From Sympetrum striolatum (lineage: Eukaryota > Arthropoda > Insecta > Odonata > Libellulidae), in contig CANPUZ010000072.1 in assembly GCA_947579665.1 (NCBI GenBank), positions 248,001-312,000 of the forward strand: DNA of 64,000 nucleotides, in the 5' to 3' direction. Shown here piece after piece: positions 1 to 12,700 of this stretch. The notes below the pieces were generated by a model. That model was given only the letters and a program-made list of their open reading frames with translations, ran no database searches and was not told where the DNA came from. The number at the start of each line of letters is the position of its first letter. Positions within the stretch are counted from its first letter, which is position 1. The position numbers and the translations under genes are program-made.

Positions 1-691
1 AATTCTTTGTTTGACTTATTCTCAGTAAGCCTAAAATTTCTAAATAAAATTTCACTACCAAGAAAGTCAAATTCAAAGAATTTTTGCTCATCAAGTAAAA
101 GATAACCTCAATAAAATTAGAGAAAAATCAGAAAAATGATGGGGAATTACAAATTGTGAACTTATAAGTATTTGAAACTAAATTTCTAAAGACCTAACAG
201 AGAAAGTTGATCATACATTGATACCCAATCAATTTGACTATTGTTGCTTAGCATATCTAGATCTCAGATGAACAAAATTACAAATTACGATGATTAATGA
301 ACTGTTACATAAGGCTTATCTTCAATCGGAGAAATTAAGACCACATAAGTGAACATTGTCAATAGCTTAAGTGGCTAAGGAATAGAAAGGGAAGAGAATA
401 TTTTCTAGGTGTATTTTTATATAATTTGTTGAAAAGTAACAGACCAGAGTATCTTATAAATCAGTTCCATACAAGAATCAATACAGAGAGTATAATAAAT
501 TTAAGAAATAACACCCAAAATTACTACCGTCCTTCTTTACAATATACTTTTTTGACCAAGAAACTCTTTGAAAAATTTGTATTTAATTCTGGATTTGTTG
601 TAAACTACTACTTTTACTATTATTATGAACAAAGAACTGGCACTATATATGAATCATGAATAATCTATATCAATAAATACATAAGACTCAC
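1..691. other. AT-rich DNA left of ZAD exon 5, nothing recognised
   Basis: No splice-bounded open frame, repeat family or RNA gene was seen. It should be intron of the minus-strand ZAD gene if that gene continues leftward. Confidence 0.5.
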
Positions 692-766
692 CTCTTTTAA
701 TAGCTGATAAAAGGCTTGTTCATTAGATTTTTCTTCATATTCCTCTTCAGGAAGTTCCAATGGCTC
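692..766 (-). CDS. Exon 5 of minus-strand ZAD gene
   Basis: 25 codons between tttgaag and gtgagt, phase 0, strongly acidic (P-E-E-E-Y-E-E-K). No counterpart was recognised in the plus-strand gene. Support is good splice sites, open frame and phase continuity only. Confidence 0.6.
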
Positions 767-2878
767 CTTCAAACGAAGTTTTCAATTGCAAAAATTAGTA
801 CAAAAATAGCAACATCATGGAAAATGCAATTCAGAGCACCCAAAGCAGTATGAAATCAATAAATACATAATATATCTAATTAAAACTCAATTAGATATAT
901 ATATGATGGGAATTTCTTTCTGAAATTTTAACATTACATTTTTCTACACACAGCAATTCTGTCATGAGAGAAAAATAATTGTTTTTATGAAAATTAATTA
1001 TAAGCATTATCTATAAGATAATTTTAAGCATTGGCTTTGAAAAGCTATCATCAAATATATCTAATTCTCAATAACTGATGAGGATGTAACAAAGTAAATC
1101 ATGGCAAAAAGGAGTGTATTATTAAATATAATCACTCACCACATCATCTGATTCAAAAGCATTATAGTCATCTTTGTCAGCTTCTTGAAAATGCTGTGCG
1201 GCTCCAGGCACCTGTCCAATGAAGAACATTTTCTAATTATGTAATGAACCGGAGCATTAAAACATACTACTTCATTATTATTGAACTCACCTTTATGACT
1301 GTCTCTGCTGGCATCTCCCATTCCACAATATCCAATTTTTCTTTAATGGAGACCTACAAGATATAACATTTTTATAAAAAGAAGATATGTTTGAACTTGA
1401 TAAAACATTATATCTAACTTCTTAAGATTCATAAAGTTATGGACAATGAAAGGTAAGCTCTCTCAGTTCAAAACATTGCCTATTAAAGAGTCTTATAATG
1501 ATATTTATATATGCATACAAATTTTACGAAAAACCTAGGAACAAATAATTTAAACTAATTCTACTAATTATTGCCCTACGTTGTTTTAATGATTATATGT
1601 GATCATTTTGTATATCTACCTTGTACTGTACTGTACTTTAATAAATGTGAACTAAATTAGGTACTCAAAACTGTATGCTTTAGTAGAGGGATTTTCCCTC
1701 ATATTATGAAAAAAATAAATAAATTATAACATATCTCCACTTTACTCACAGATTTTAACAGAATATCAGCGTTAAAACGTTTTTCATTAAAGTCACTTCC
1801 GCCGTCTATACTACATTATCGTTATAACCTTTGCTTATTTAATAATTTGAGTGTTTGATTTCAATATATACTTTTATCGATAAAATGCTAAAATTTGACA
1901 TGTATCATTCATATAGTTCAAGCTAATTTACTTTCCCTATGTAATATAAATGATTATATTTGATCATTTTGTATATCTACACTGTACTCTACTGTACTAA
2001 TTCTAATATGAACTAACTTACATACTCCAGATTGTATGCTTTTGTAAATACGATTATCCCGGGAATTATGAATAAATATGTAAATTCTAATATATATCCA
2101 CTACTATTCATATATTTTAACATAATATCAGCGATAAAAGTTTTGCCATTAAAGTCACCTCCAACATCAATACTAAATTATCGTTATAACCTTTGCTCGA
2201 ATGCAAAAAACAGAATCGCAATATCAAATACGAAACTCTAGACCAGATAAATTACATTACATACAACTATCCTAAGTATTCGCTCAAATCAACACAATAA
2301 GATAGTTATCAAAAGTCAACTTACGGGTCCTTTTTGGCTCAGAAGTCTCATAATTTCAGCTTCGGCAGAACGGACATTCTTCTTGCATGCGTCGAATTCT
2401 ATCATTCTCCACATGCAAGGGGAGCAGATTTGAGACGGAAGACCATCGTTCTCGAAGATCTAAAACATTAATACGTAACGTATAATTACGGGTTAACATC
2501 AATTGTATACTATGTTTGAAATACGAAAGTAAATTATTTTAGAATCAGAAATCACTTTCAAACAGCACAAATACAACCGAGAAGTAAACTGCAACCATTC
2601 ACAATAAATAAATTATTTCGTAGGTAAGACGTCAACAAAGAATCGTAACAGACGACATAACAAGGATTATAAGTAAATAATTGTTTATAGTGTTTGCATT
2701 CTCAAAGAGAGATAGCACCTAAATATCCAATCAACACACGTACCTTCATCTCGTATATAAAATTGAGAATCTGATACAAAGGATCTCCAGCTGCAGAACG
2801 CTGCGAGAATATGTTTGTGAGTGAAAAACCTTCCTTCAAACACAGTCTACAACAATGACTCAACCTTATTTCACCCAT
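692..2878 (-). CDS. ZAD-domain protein gene, minus-strand member of a divergent pair (five exons seen)
   Basis: Five exons, all phase 0: 2744-2878 (ATG at 2876-2878), 2325-2459, 1291-1353, 1140-1211 and 692-766, each with AG acceptor and GT donor (gtacgt, gtaagt, gtgag, gtgagt, gtgagt). The first two exons, 45 codons each, form a ZAD domain: CRLC at residues 10-13 and CSPC at 57-60 give the CX2C...CX2C zinc site. Family knowledge: ZAD domains dimerise and usually sit at the N-terminus of arthropod C2H2 zinc-finger DNA-binding proteins. The next three exons encode an acidic linker (P-E-E-E-Y-E-E and similar). No zinc fingers or stop codon are seen; the gene must continue to the left of the window. 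Exon structure is certain from the matching plus-strand copy; transcription is inferred. Confidence 0.8.
1140..1211 (-). CDS. Exon 4 of minus-strand ZAD gene
   Basis: 24 codons between ttggacag and gtgagt. The core QHFQEAD is shared exactly with the plus-strand exon 4907-4975. Acidic C-terminal half. Confidence 0.75.
1291..1353 (-). CDS. Exon 3 of minus-strand ZAD gene
   Basis: 21 codons between cttgtag and gtgag, starting V-S-I-K-E-K. It aligns without gaps to the 21-codon plus-strand exon 4773-4835 (A-T-I-K-D-E), which confirms it as a real exon. Confidence 0.75.
2325..2459 (-). CDS. Exon 2 of minus-strand ZAD gene (second zinc pair)
   Basis: 45 codons between ttttag and gtaagt. Contains ICSPC, the second ZAD zinc pair, followed by the typical helix with A-C-K-K and S-A-E-A-E. 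It differs from the plus-strand exon 4102-4236 at only a few residues near its end. Confidence 0.85.
2744..2878 (-). CDS. Exon 1 of minus-strand ZAD gene (start codon, first zinc pair)
   Basis: 45 codons from ATG to a gtacgt donor. Begins MGEIRL and contains CRLC at residues 10-13. About 85 percent of residues match the plus-strand exon at 3657-3785. The start was chosen because it is the first ATG after an AG-like acceptor context and precedes the domain by nine residues. Confidence 0.85.
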
Positions 2879-3656
2879 TTTGCAAACTTCACTGAAATGG
2901 AGGCACTAAATATCCTTCAGGAAGGAAACAATAGGTATTATCAATATTTATAATATTATATAAATCCAATGATTTCATGCATAAAAATCGATAGCATACT
3001 TACAGAGTGAGCTGATATTAAAGAGAAAGCTGAAATATGGAAACAAACTTCCACTTTATTTGGTATTGAGATTGTCTATTTTAGCCTGAGATTAACAACT
3101 GACATTCAAATTTTGGTAAAATTTCACTGAAATTTTACCCAAATTTATACTAAGATAAATATTAATAGTTAATCGAAGGTTTTTTTCAACGTTATCTACC
3201 GTAAACAGCAATGTACTCCTAGGTAGTACCGAAGTTTACCATAGGATACTTTGCCTCCGATGCATCACAGCTCCGCTCATCACTAGTACGGAAGGTTTCT
3301 GTAAGTGGCTCTGCCTCTGAGATAAATGACGGCTACGTGCGTTATTATTCCGTCCTATCTCGGGTACTTCGTGTTAAGGGAAGATAACATTAGAAAAATC
3401 ATTAATTTACCGTTAAATCAGTCATTAGTTGAGTCAAGAGTCAGTGATAACAGTAATATTATACATTATACTTTAATAACTAAGAGAAGCAAGGCTAAAA
3501 TTCCGTTATTTGGCTATTTGATTTGCTATTAGCTTCTCCTGAATGTATATTAGCGATGTTTTGTACCAAATACTTGAAATAATTGCAGATAATACTTCTT
3601 GTTTATATTCCAGTAGTTTTTGCGCTTCGTTTACAGTGAAGTTTAGTAACACATGA
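2879..3656. promoter_or_regulatory. Shared intergenic region between divergent ZAD genes
   Basis: The two ZAD first exons face away from each other across about 0.78 kb. Homology between the arms extends into the region just before the exons (both have a tttcag/ttacag TGAAGTTT stretch), so the inverted duplication includes some 5' sequence. The segment 3170-3360 is the least AT-rich part. A bidirectional promoter is inferred; no TATA box or initiator could be assigned. Confidence 0.4.
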
Positions 3657-3785
3657 GAAATAAGGTTGGATAATTGTTGTAGACTGTGTTTGAAGGAAGG
3701 TTTTTCACTCACGAACATATTCTCGCAAGGTTCTGCATCTGGAGATCCTATATATCGGATTCTCAATTTTATATACGAGATGAAG
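3657..3785 (+). CDS. Exon 1 of plus-strand ZAD gene, start codon missing
   Basis: 43 codons ending E-M-K before gtacgt. Compared with the minus copy, the ATG position reads ACATGAG: the only ATG is shifted by one base and opens a six-codon frame ending at TAA. The homologous frame is closed by TGA immediately before GAA. Confidence 0.7.
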
Positions 3786-6700
3786 GTACGTGTGTTGATT
3801 GGAAATTAGTATTCTAGTTTCTATGACAATGCTATTCACAAACTAAATCTATCTGTAATTTTTCTGGTATGCATTCTCGTTGATATCTCGCGTGCAATAA
3901 TTATCTTCTATGTATTATCTTACGACGACTGTGTTTGCGTGTGACTTAAGTTATTGTACGTAGGTATTGTATTTAGTTTGGCATTGAACTGGCAATTCGA
4001 AAATAATACCTTATTTTAAAATTGCTCATTTTTGTATTACTATGCTCGTTTTTATTGTTGGTGTTAATCTATCACCAAAATATCATCTTTCGATGATGTA
4101 GATCTTCGAGAACGATGGTCTTCCGTCTCAAATCTGTTCCCCTTGCATGTGGAGAATGATAGAATTCGACGCATGCAAGAAAAACGTCCGTTCTGCTGAA
4201 GCTGAAACTTTGAGACTTTTGAGCCAAACAAGACCTGTAAGTTTCCATCTGAAAAGTACATGAGTTCGTTGATTTTTGTGAATATGTCTTTTTTATTCTC
4301 TGATATTTTCTTTGGTGTATTTTGGTCATTAATAGGGCTATTCGTTATATTTTTAGCATATGAATGAAGTTTCAAACCATGGCTCAGTAATAGTATCTGA
4401 AGACAATGAAATGGTATGTTTTTAACTGCTGTAATTATCAAAGTAAATTTATGAAAGGTATTAAAGATGTATCAAAATGTGTTTATTTGTTTTAAAGGAT
4501 GGAGCTGTGGAATTTGGAATTGAGGGTAGTAATTTTCATTCTGATGTAAGTTTAATGTCAATTATGGATAATCAGTATTTAGTTTGAGATGTAATTGCTC
4601 TTTAATTTTGTTATTGACTCTTATTGGAGAATACCGATATTGATTTATCTCAAAATTTCACAAGTAAAATGGTGAAACCATATTGCTCAACTGCATCTTT
4701 TAATGTTTCTATAGATCTCTGAACTTTTTCAATTAGTAGTCATTACTATAAAAAACCTTTTTCTATCTGTAGGCTACAATTAAAGATGAAATAAATGTGT
4801 TTGAAATGGAAAACCCTATAGAAACTTACATTAAGGTAAGTAAATTGATAATAAAACTGAGTACTTCATTTTTTTATTTGTTACGTAATTTCTATTTTTC
4901 TTGAAGGAACCAATACCTGAAACTGTTCAGCATTTCCAAGAAGCTGATTTTCATGTTTTAGAATCTACTGAAATCGTGAGTTATTAAATGGAATATTTAT
5001 TTCCTTAATATTGAGTAATTCAACCTAGCTTAATTGAAATGTATTTTATCCATGTTTCATAAGTTCATCTATAAGCAAGATCTTAATGTGATATTGCCTT
5101 TCTAAGATTCAATGTAACGTATATTCTGTTAATACATCATATTTTTTATGGTTTCCTACTGTGTAAAATAGGAGATAAAGGTTTTCTATAAAAAAGTTCC
5201 CTTGAGATGGAAAACTAATTTTGAATGTTAATTTTTTTTCTCCTTTCACTGTTTTCAATGTTTATTTTAAAAATGATGTAAGGAATACACATTTCCATAC
5301 GCATAATTCATTTTACAGAAGACATTTCTTTAGAAAAACATTGGGTAAATGCAGTAATTACAAATTTTTATGTCATGGTTGTGATTTTACTGTATAATTA
5401 AGCTTTGCTGTGAAATGAATAATTATATTCTAATTTCTTCTCTTAACCTGATTACAAGAAATCAGATGGAGTTACAGTGAAGGAATTTGGAGGTGACTGC
5501 AATCAATGTGTCTTTTGTCAACCATTAAGAGAAGTAAGCAATCAGTTTTTTTAAATTTATATGACTTTCCTTGAACCAGAGATTATTCAAAATTAATATT
5601 TTTTTACATTTAATTTAATTTGATTTTTATCAAATTCTCTCAGATTCCTAATTTTATCAGTTGCAGTTGAATCAAATAACATTGTGAGGTCCCAGGGAAT
5701 ACCATATCTGAGATTTCTGTAACTTTTTAAATGTAGAAACTCCTTGCTCTTTGCTGTTCTCAATGCATTGCAAATGGTTACCGCTGTGAAATTTTGGTTC
5801 AGAAGGTAAATTTTGAATATATCTTTTGACTCAATGACTATTAAGGCTTCTAGCTCATAGCTATGGTAGGCCTTCTCAGTTTCTGTTGTCTGTCGACTAA
5901 AATATACAACAGGTCTCCATGCCTCTCCTCCGCGATGCTGTAGTAAGATTCCTGCCAATCCCTGTCTACTGGTATTGGTATAAACTTAATGTTCAGCATT
6001 GATGTCGAATAACACTAACACTGGGTGTTCTATCAACTTTTCCTTCAAGTCGGGGAATGCCTTTTCTCGACTTTCTGTCTACTGAAACTCCTTCTTTGTT
6101 AATGCAGTCAACGGTCTGCTTATTGTGGCAAATCCTGGTACAAATTTATCATACAAGTTACAGTACAAGTTATCTCATATCCTAAATACTCAAATTTTTC
6201 CTTAAAGAACTCACACCTAGAATTTTTCACGGTTAACCTAACCTTCTTCAGAACTTCCAGCAATCATTCCAGTTTCTCAAGCCCTTCTTCCATTGTTTTG
6301 CTAGGAATGAGCACATCATCCATGTACACTAAAGGTGCGTTCACACGAGGGGACTTTTGACGCGCGGGTTTTATGTTTGAGGCCGGATGGGTTGCAGCTC
6401 GCATTCACACGGAGGAACTTTTTGAGAGTACGCGCGGCTTCTAACGGTACTTAAATCTCCACTGCGGCAAAGCCGCAACGCTGAGTTGCAAACCTGTTCA
6501 CACGTAGCAACTTGGCCCTCCTGCATCAAGCAGTTGGGATCAGGCGCCAGTTCTCAGTGGGTCGGAGTGGAGTCAAGCGGAAGAAGGATATCAGTTCATC
6601 TAGTTGCGTAGTGTAGTATATAGTAGTGTATTGTGTAGTGTAGTATATTGTGTATGAAGTATAGGGTATTGTGTTCAGTTTTGTATTTTCTTGTTTAATT

Positions 6701-9700
6701 AGGTCCTTAGTTGTAAATATGCCATCGTTTATTCTTTTCTTTGATTACAACTTACCAATTTTTCTCTTTATAGGGGAACCTCCATTAATTATAATTGTTC
6801 ACAAACCTTCAAGAAACAGTAATTGAAATATTCTTGGAGCTTTGTGAACAACTCTGTGAACAACTGTCTCAACAGCCATGTTCCTTCTAAAAATCCTTCC
6901 TTCCTTACGCGTTCTAAAAATTTAATTAACTTATTGACAGTATCAATAGCTATTTTACAATTTTTTACTCGTTATAAATCTTTGTGAATCATTTCACGCT
7001 GATGCATACATATCCACATATTAACTTCGGTATTAGTGTACATCAAATTCGATCAGATTTTTTATAAATAGGGTATACTTAAAACTGTCCTTTATCTGAG
7101 GCTGCAATTGTTCGATTTGCCTTGATTTTTACTTGGTTTTTACCAGAATGTTTAAGCGTGCGAGGAGGTTGGTGTACGCAAGGGCGAGACAGAGTTAAGG
7201 ATGTAATTAATTCCTCATAGTTCATTCATAGAGGGTATAATTTAGTCCTCAGAATTTAAGCCTGCCAAATTGATTTTAATCTCTTTTTATTCTAAGGGGA
7301 AAAGAAAAAATAATGCTTGAATAAATTGGGTAAAGGTAAAGAATAAAGGAATACTCAAAGGAAGTAAAAGTTTCATTCAGGCTTGGAAATGGGAATGCAT
7401 TCCTAGAAGAGATTAAGAGACTGGGTTTTGCTGTGTGTTCAGACTATTGATAAATTCTTTCGAAATAAGGTTGGCACAAGGGTCTACGAATTCATTCAAA
7501 GACAGGAACAATAGCTAAAGATAAGACATCTTACGAATACTATGGGGAACTCCTGCGCAGGAGGTGGTCTACCTTTTCTAAGTTCACATTTTACTTGTTG
7601 GGAAGGATAAACATCCTGCTGAGGATTCTGTTTCAAGATGATCAAAGCTACTGCTGACACTTTCTGGTTGAGATGACGATCGTTACTAAAAGCATATTTT
7701 TCCGGAACAGCCATTCTATTCTCAACAAATTCTTTGCACCATTCACTTAACCCGTTTTGAAAAAAAACCAAGTCACTGATGACATTTTGAAAGCAGGTCT
7801 TCATTTAAGAATGGAAGGAGAGCATGGGCGCATTTTGAAAGCATTTGGAATAGAAAAAATAATGAGAAATCTTAAAGTTAAGCTTCATTTATTTATAAGG
7901 TTCACTTTGTCATAAGTTTAATTATGTGCAAATGTGCGAGGTTATTTTCCGACATTTTTACGAAGAAATATCATTACTAAATAAATACAATAATTTTTAA
8001 ATCCAGTATTGAGATAGTTATAACAATGATAATACTCTCTTGTACTGCTATAGCATTCAAATTTCGTTTTTATTTTTTATCTGCACCACTATCCGAGTGG
8101 TTTAACACTCCGCATATTCGTCATCTCTCTGCGCGGCATGCGGGAAAGTTTCAGCCGGTTAGAACTTTGCGTCAATGTTGCAGGAGCCTAAGAAGCCCTA
8201 TTCACACGGAGCGTCTTTGCCGCACAAGAAAGCCGCAGACACCCGCTCTCAAGGTCACAAAAGTTTAGCCGCACAGTCGTTCACACGTCGCAATATTTGA
8301 GGGGTGCTTGAGGATTTCGGGACGCGCTGCAAGAAAAGTCCCCTCGTGTGAACGTACCTTTATACATGTGACAAATCCATGCAAGTTGTTTCTTTCCTAT
8401 GGACAAAGTATAATTAAATAATGGAATAAAAGAAGAATCAAATCCATCAAGTAATGTAAATGCTATGGCGATACGCATAAAAAGGGTTAGTTGTAAGAAG
8501 AGACTTGATAGTCTCAATCTCACTCTGAATAAAGTCCTTTAATATTGTTATTATAACTCGCTCCCAATAGAAGGGGGTGAGGAACAGGTTCGTGTCATAT
8601 ATTACATTTTTACTTTCTCCCTATACGGGTATAGAGTATTGTATTTACTCAAAAACTCGACCTCCAGATTTCAACAGAAATTGATGTTTTCTGGCCCATA
8701 GAGATTATTTTTGCTATTTTTTTGAACATATCTGTCCGTCTGTCTGTAAGGTAAGAAATTTTGTTGGCGCTCTATCTTAAAAAGTAATCATCCGATCATT
8801 TCCAAAATTCATATTTAGTATTTTCCTAACAATGCCAAGAGATGATTAGTTTTTCATGAATATTGCTTAACCGGAAGTTGCGGTTTATCCGGAACAAAAT
8901 TTTGTTTCTTTAATATCTCTGTCAGAATGCAATGTAATTATATACAATTATTTGTAAAAATTATAGATAATGTATTTTACTACAACCTTTTTTTGAAACA
9001 TTTTTTCGTAACTCTGATTGTTTAGGAGTTATTCTTGAATAATGGTTAACCGGAAGTTGTTTATCCAGAAATTGAAGTTTTTCATGCATATCTCTGTGAG
9101 AATGCAATGTAGGTATATACAATTACAAGTAAAATGTTGCTTGCATACTGCAAGCAGATCCACAACACAAATTTCATATCGGGATCATATCAGGATGGCC
9201 CCCAAAAGGAAGAAAATAGGATTGAAATATTCTTAAAATTTGCTTCAATTTAATCCTCAGGAATCTTCCTGGTGAACTTACTATGCAGCACAATAGAAGA
9301 TCACCATCTCTAACTATATGTGAAAATTCAAGCAGAAATATTGACTGCAACTGCCTCTAACGACGTTCTACTTTTCACGAATGTAGATGGCTCTCTGGAT
9401 TCAAACCAAGGACGATCTTGGTAATCTGAAACCTGTTTTTGAAATATATCTATAATTTCTATCTATATGCCGAATTTCAAGTTTCTATATTATTGGGAAA
9501 GGTTTCAAAATAATTCCTAAAAATCGGATCAACTTCTGATTTCAGAGACAACTGGTGTCGAACCCAGGACATATTGTAAGCTGTGAATGCAAAGTTGGAT
9601 TTATAAAAACTTGCTCTTTTATCATGCAAAGTTTGAATTCGATAGCATGTCGGGAAGTACAGCTAACAGCATAAAAAAGTTACCACCTGAGATGCAACCA

Positions 9701-12700
9701 GCATAACTCGAGAAGGGCGAGTCTTTCAGATTCTCTGTTTTGAGCGCGCTTTTCGTCTTCCTCTTTATGCCTGGCACGTTTTGAAGGCTTTTGTGATGAT
9801 ATATATTTTATAAATACTCGCTAATAGTCATTACTTTTGCTGCGGTAGAAGTAGTACTGTATTATGAAATAATTAAATTCGTATTTTGTTAAATCGGCTC
9901 GAATCTCAGGCGTAATTCGCTCTTCTTCTTAAAATATTGGACAAGAATTACTTTGGCGGCTCTTAGTTCGTCCTAACATATATAATACATAACATTGTCC
10001 ATCAATGCAGATTTATAATGAAATTGGTTATTTCAGTTAATGCTCCACATGCCCGCAGGATGATCGTTTTCGCAAAGATTGCTTAATTATGATACGATAA
10101 TTAATAGAATATGAACTACTGTAAATCAGGTCAACGAAAGTAGGAAAAATAAGAAAAAAACGTATATTATAAATATAATAATGGTGTTGCAGCTTTGTGA
10201 AAAATAGTTAAGTAAGAAATACATTTAAATTGACTATCCGCGAGCCTCCATAAGGCTTATTGCAGAGAATGTGAAACACTCAACTATCTAAATAATTTAC
10301 TTATTTACACACCTTATAATTTATGTAAGATGATAACAACATAAACCATCTGTCCTCGCTATTAAATCACGGTAATATTTTCCCCATCTGGCTGTGAAAA
10401 TAACGATCGTTGAGAATAGGGATCATGTCGTCGCGTATTTCGTCATGTAAATCACAGCTAAGGAATATCTGTAATAATTATTGTCTTTACATATTTATAT
10501 TCTTAAAAGATACCCAGCGGAGGGCTCCGATCATTTTGGACTCACTGCTATCTAACCTGTAGTTTCTTAACAAACAGCTTTATATTTTACGCGCGAGAAT
10601 TTATTTTGGGTAATGAAATCAGAAGGACTAGTCGTGCAGAGTCGAGCAAAGCGCAAAAAGAATTGCATAATATACTTGTAAATATTGAATTCCTTTATTT
10701 AAACCTCCGTCAAAAATTTTAAAATGCTACAACGATTAAGAGTTTCAACATAGAAAATAGGTATGAGCCAACAACTTTAGGCTGTTACAACTCCACTCTA
10801 AATATTCGCAGGTAAACGCTCATGCATGAAAAATACATTTAAATCTATTGCTAAGTATCTCTGTGGCAAGCCCACCTTTTGGTGCTACGTCTGCTTTTAA
10901 TGTTTTTGTCTACATAACGGTTAATCGGTAGCATGCATACCTTCCTTCTCAAGAAAACAAAGGGAGCTTCCCTGTGGGGGTGAGAGAGGAAAGAGGAAGG
11001 GTCTTCAATGGAGCAGTCACAGGTTACTTCCGTCTTCAATGCCTCTAATTTTCGAGGCATCGTTTAAGGGTTTTGTATGAGAGAGAGAATTGCCTGAAAA
11101 TGTCATTCTTCGTCATGGATGGTGATATAAAGAAAAGTTTGTCGAAGAAGGAATATGAATGGGTTACTTCATGGAGACGATGATAGGAAAATAAACAATG
11201 GGAATACGGAATATTTTATGCTTACTAAGAAAAGAATGTTTATTCTCTTCAACTCTAAGGCATACATCTAAAAAATATGAAGATAATGTGGTAAACAGGC
11301 TCAGAAGTGATGTGCAGATATCCTGGGATGTTGGCTATTTATAAGATTGAGAAAACGATTCAAGCCATTTTAAGACAAAATAATGCAGGTTAGAGGGTGA
11401 CTGGAAAAATATGTTTTCAATGGTGCAGCCAGAGGGAATGTAAATGAGATCAAAGATTCGAAAAAGTTTAATTTTCCTAACATACTGAATTAGATTTTAT
11501 GTGAACTTACTTCTAAAACGTTCATTTGCATTCAAAATTCATAAACCATTAACAATAGACCTATCATAGTCGAAATTATTTATTATCAATGTAAATTTAT
11601 TTTGCTTCGAAAATTATTGGCATAGGGTAGGATATAATCATGTAGGCATATAAGAATATGCATACAATGTGCATACAATTAGAGCTTCCGCCAGTTGATC
11701 CCACACAAATGTCGAGCTATTCACACATTTAAATTTTTGCACCTTCAAGATATCGTAAATGTCTTCCTTATCTTTAAACCAAGAAGTTTTAAGGAAGAAT
11801 AGGTGAGGCTTGGAAACCAGAATTAAGATTCAGTAGTAATAGATTCTCTTGACATATTTCCCAAGAAAGGAAGCTTTACCCATCTTATTTAAGAGTAATC
11901 ATTGATAATAAGTACGAGATGTCAGTATTTCTAGAGCTTTATTCAGTAATCGCTGATGGACTAAACTGGCCTCTTATTAAAAAAAGGAAAATTGAAAATA
12001 CGAAGGCTAAATTTTAATTATTAAATAGTATTTGCGGGTGTAAGGGCAACTCAGATGGATTACGCCTGATTTAGCAGTTTTCCTAAATGTAATTTTCGTA
12101 ATAATATAGCCATAGCTCAACGACTATAAGGAATGGTGGAAATAACTAAGGAAAAAGATTCACAATTTCTTACATAACGCAGTTTCACCAAGTAACGGCT
12201 TCTTCAATCAATTGGAATTAAAGGAAATTACTCAGAGAACTAGGACCAAAGAAAGCTGCATCCATTGCGAAGGAAATTGATTCCAATCCTTGGGAGGGGG
12301 TAATCTGAAGATTATTGACATTCTGGGCAGGCAGACGTTTAGAACTAGTTCCCCTTAATGGATAAAAAAAGTTTACTTAAATATTGTGACCTGGTGTAAT
12401 CGTCAAAATTACCTAAGCTATACGAGTATAATTTTATCATTGAGAATCTTCAAGGGATCTGAGAAGAGCCCACAAATGCTGTCGACAGTCTCCCAGACTG
12501 CCCATGTCTCGGACCGTCTATGCTTTCAGGAGTAGAATTAAGCATATATTAACCGTAGAAAGATCACTCCCGAAGAAATTAAGCTTCGGAGCATTCTAAT
12601 TCCAAAATTACGTTCTCAATATTTACATTCATCTTTTCAGGCTTTTTCTTCTAACCAATGATTTTCATAAACCTTCAAGATACCCTTAGAAATCAAACAA

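Noticed and set aside
4064..4441. Minus-strand ORFs across the plus-strand ZAD exon 2.
   Set aside because: Antisense shadows of the ZAD exon, which has splice sites and a homologous copy.
7496..7804. Minus-strand 102-codon ORF in the 2-kb TIR element as transposase or MADF-type accessory protein.
   Set aside because: No recognisable motif; left unassigned.
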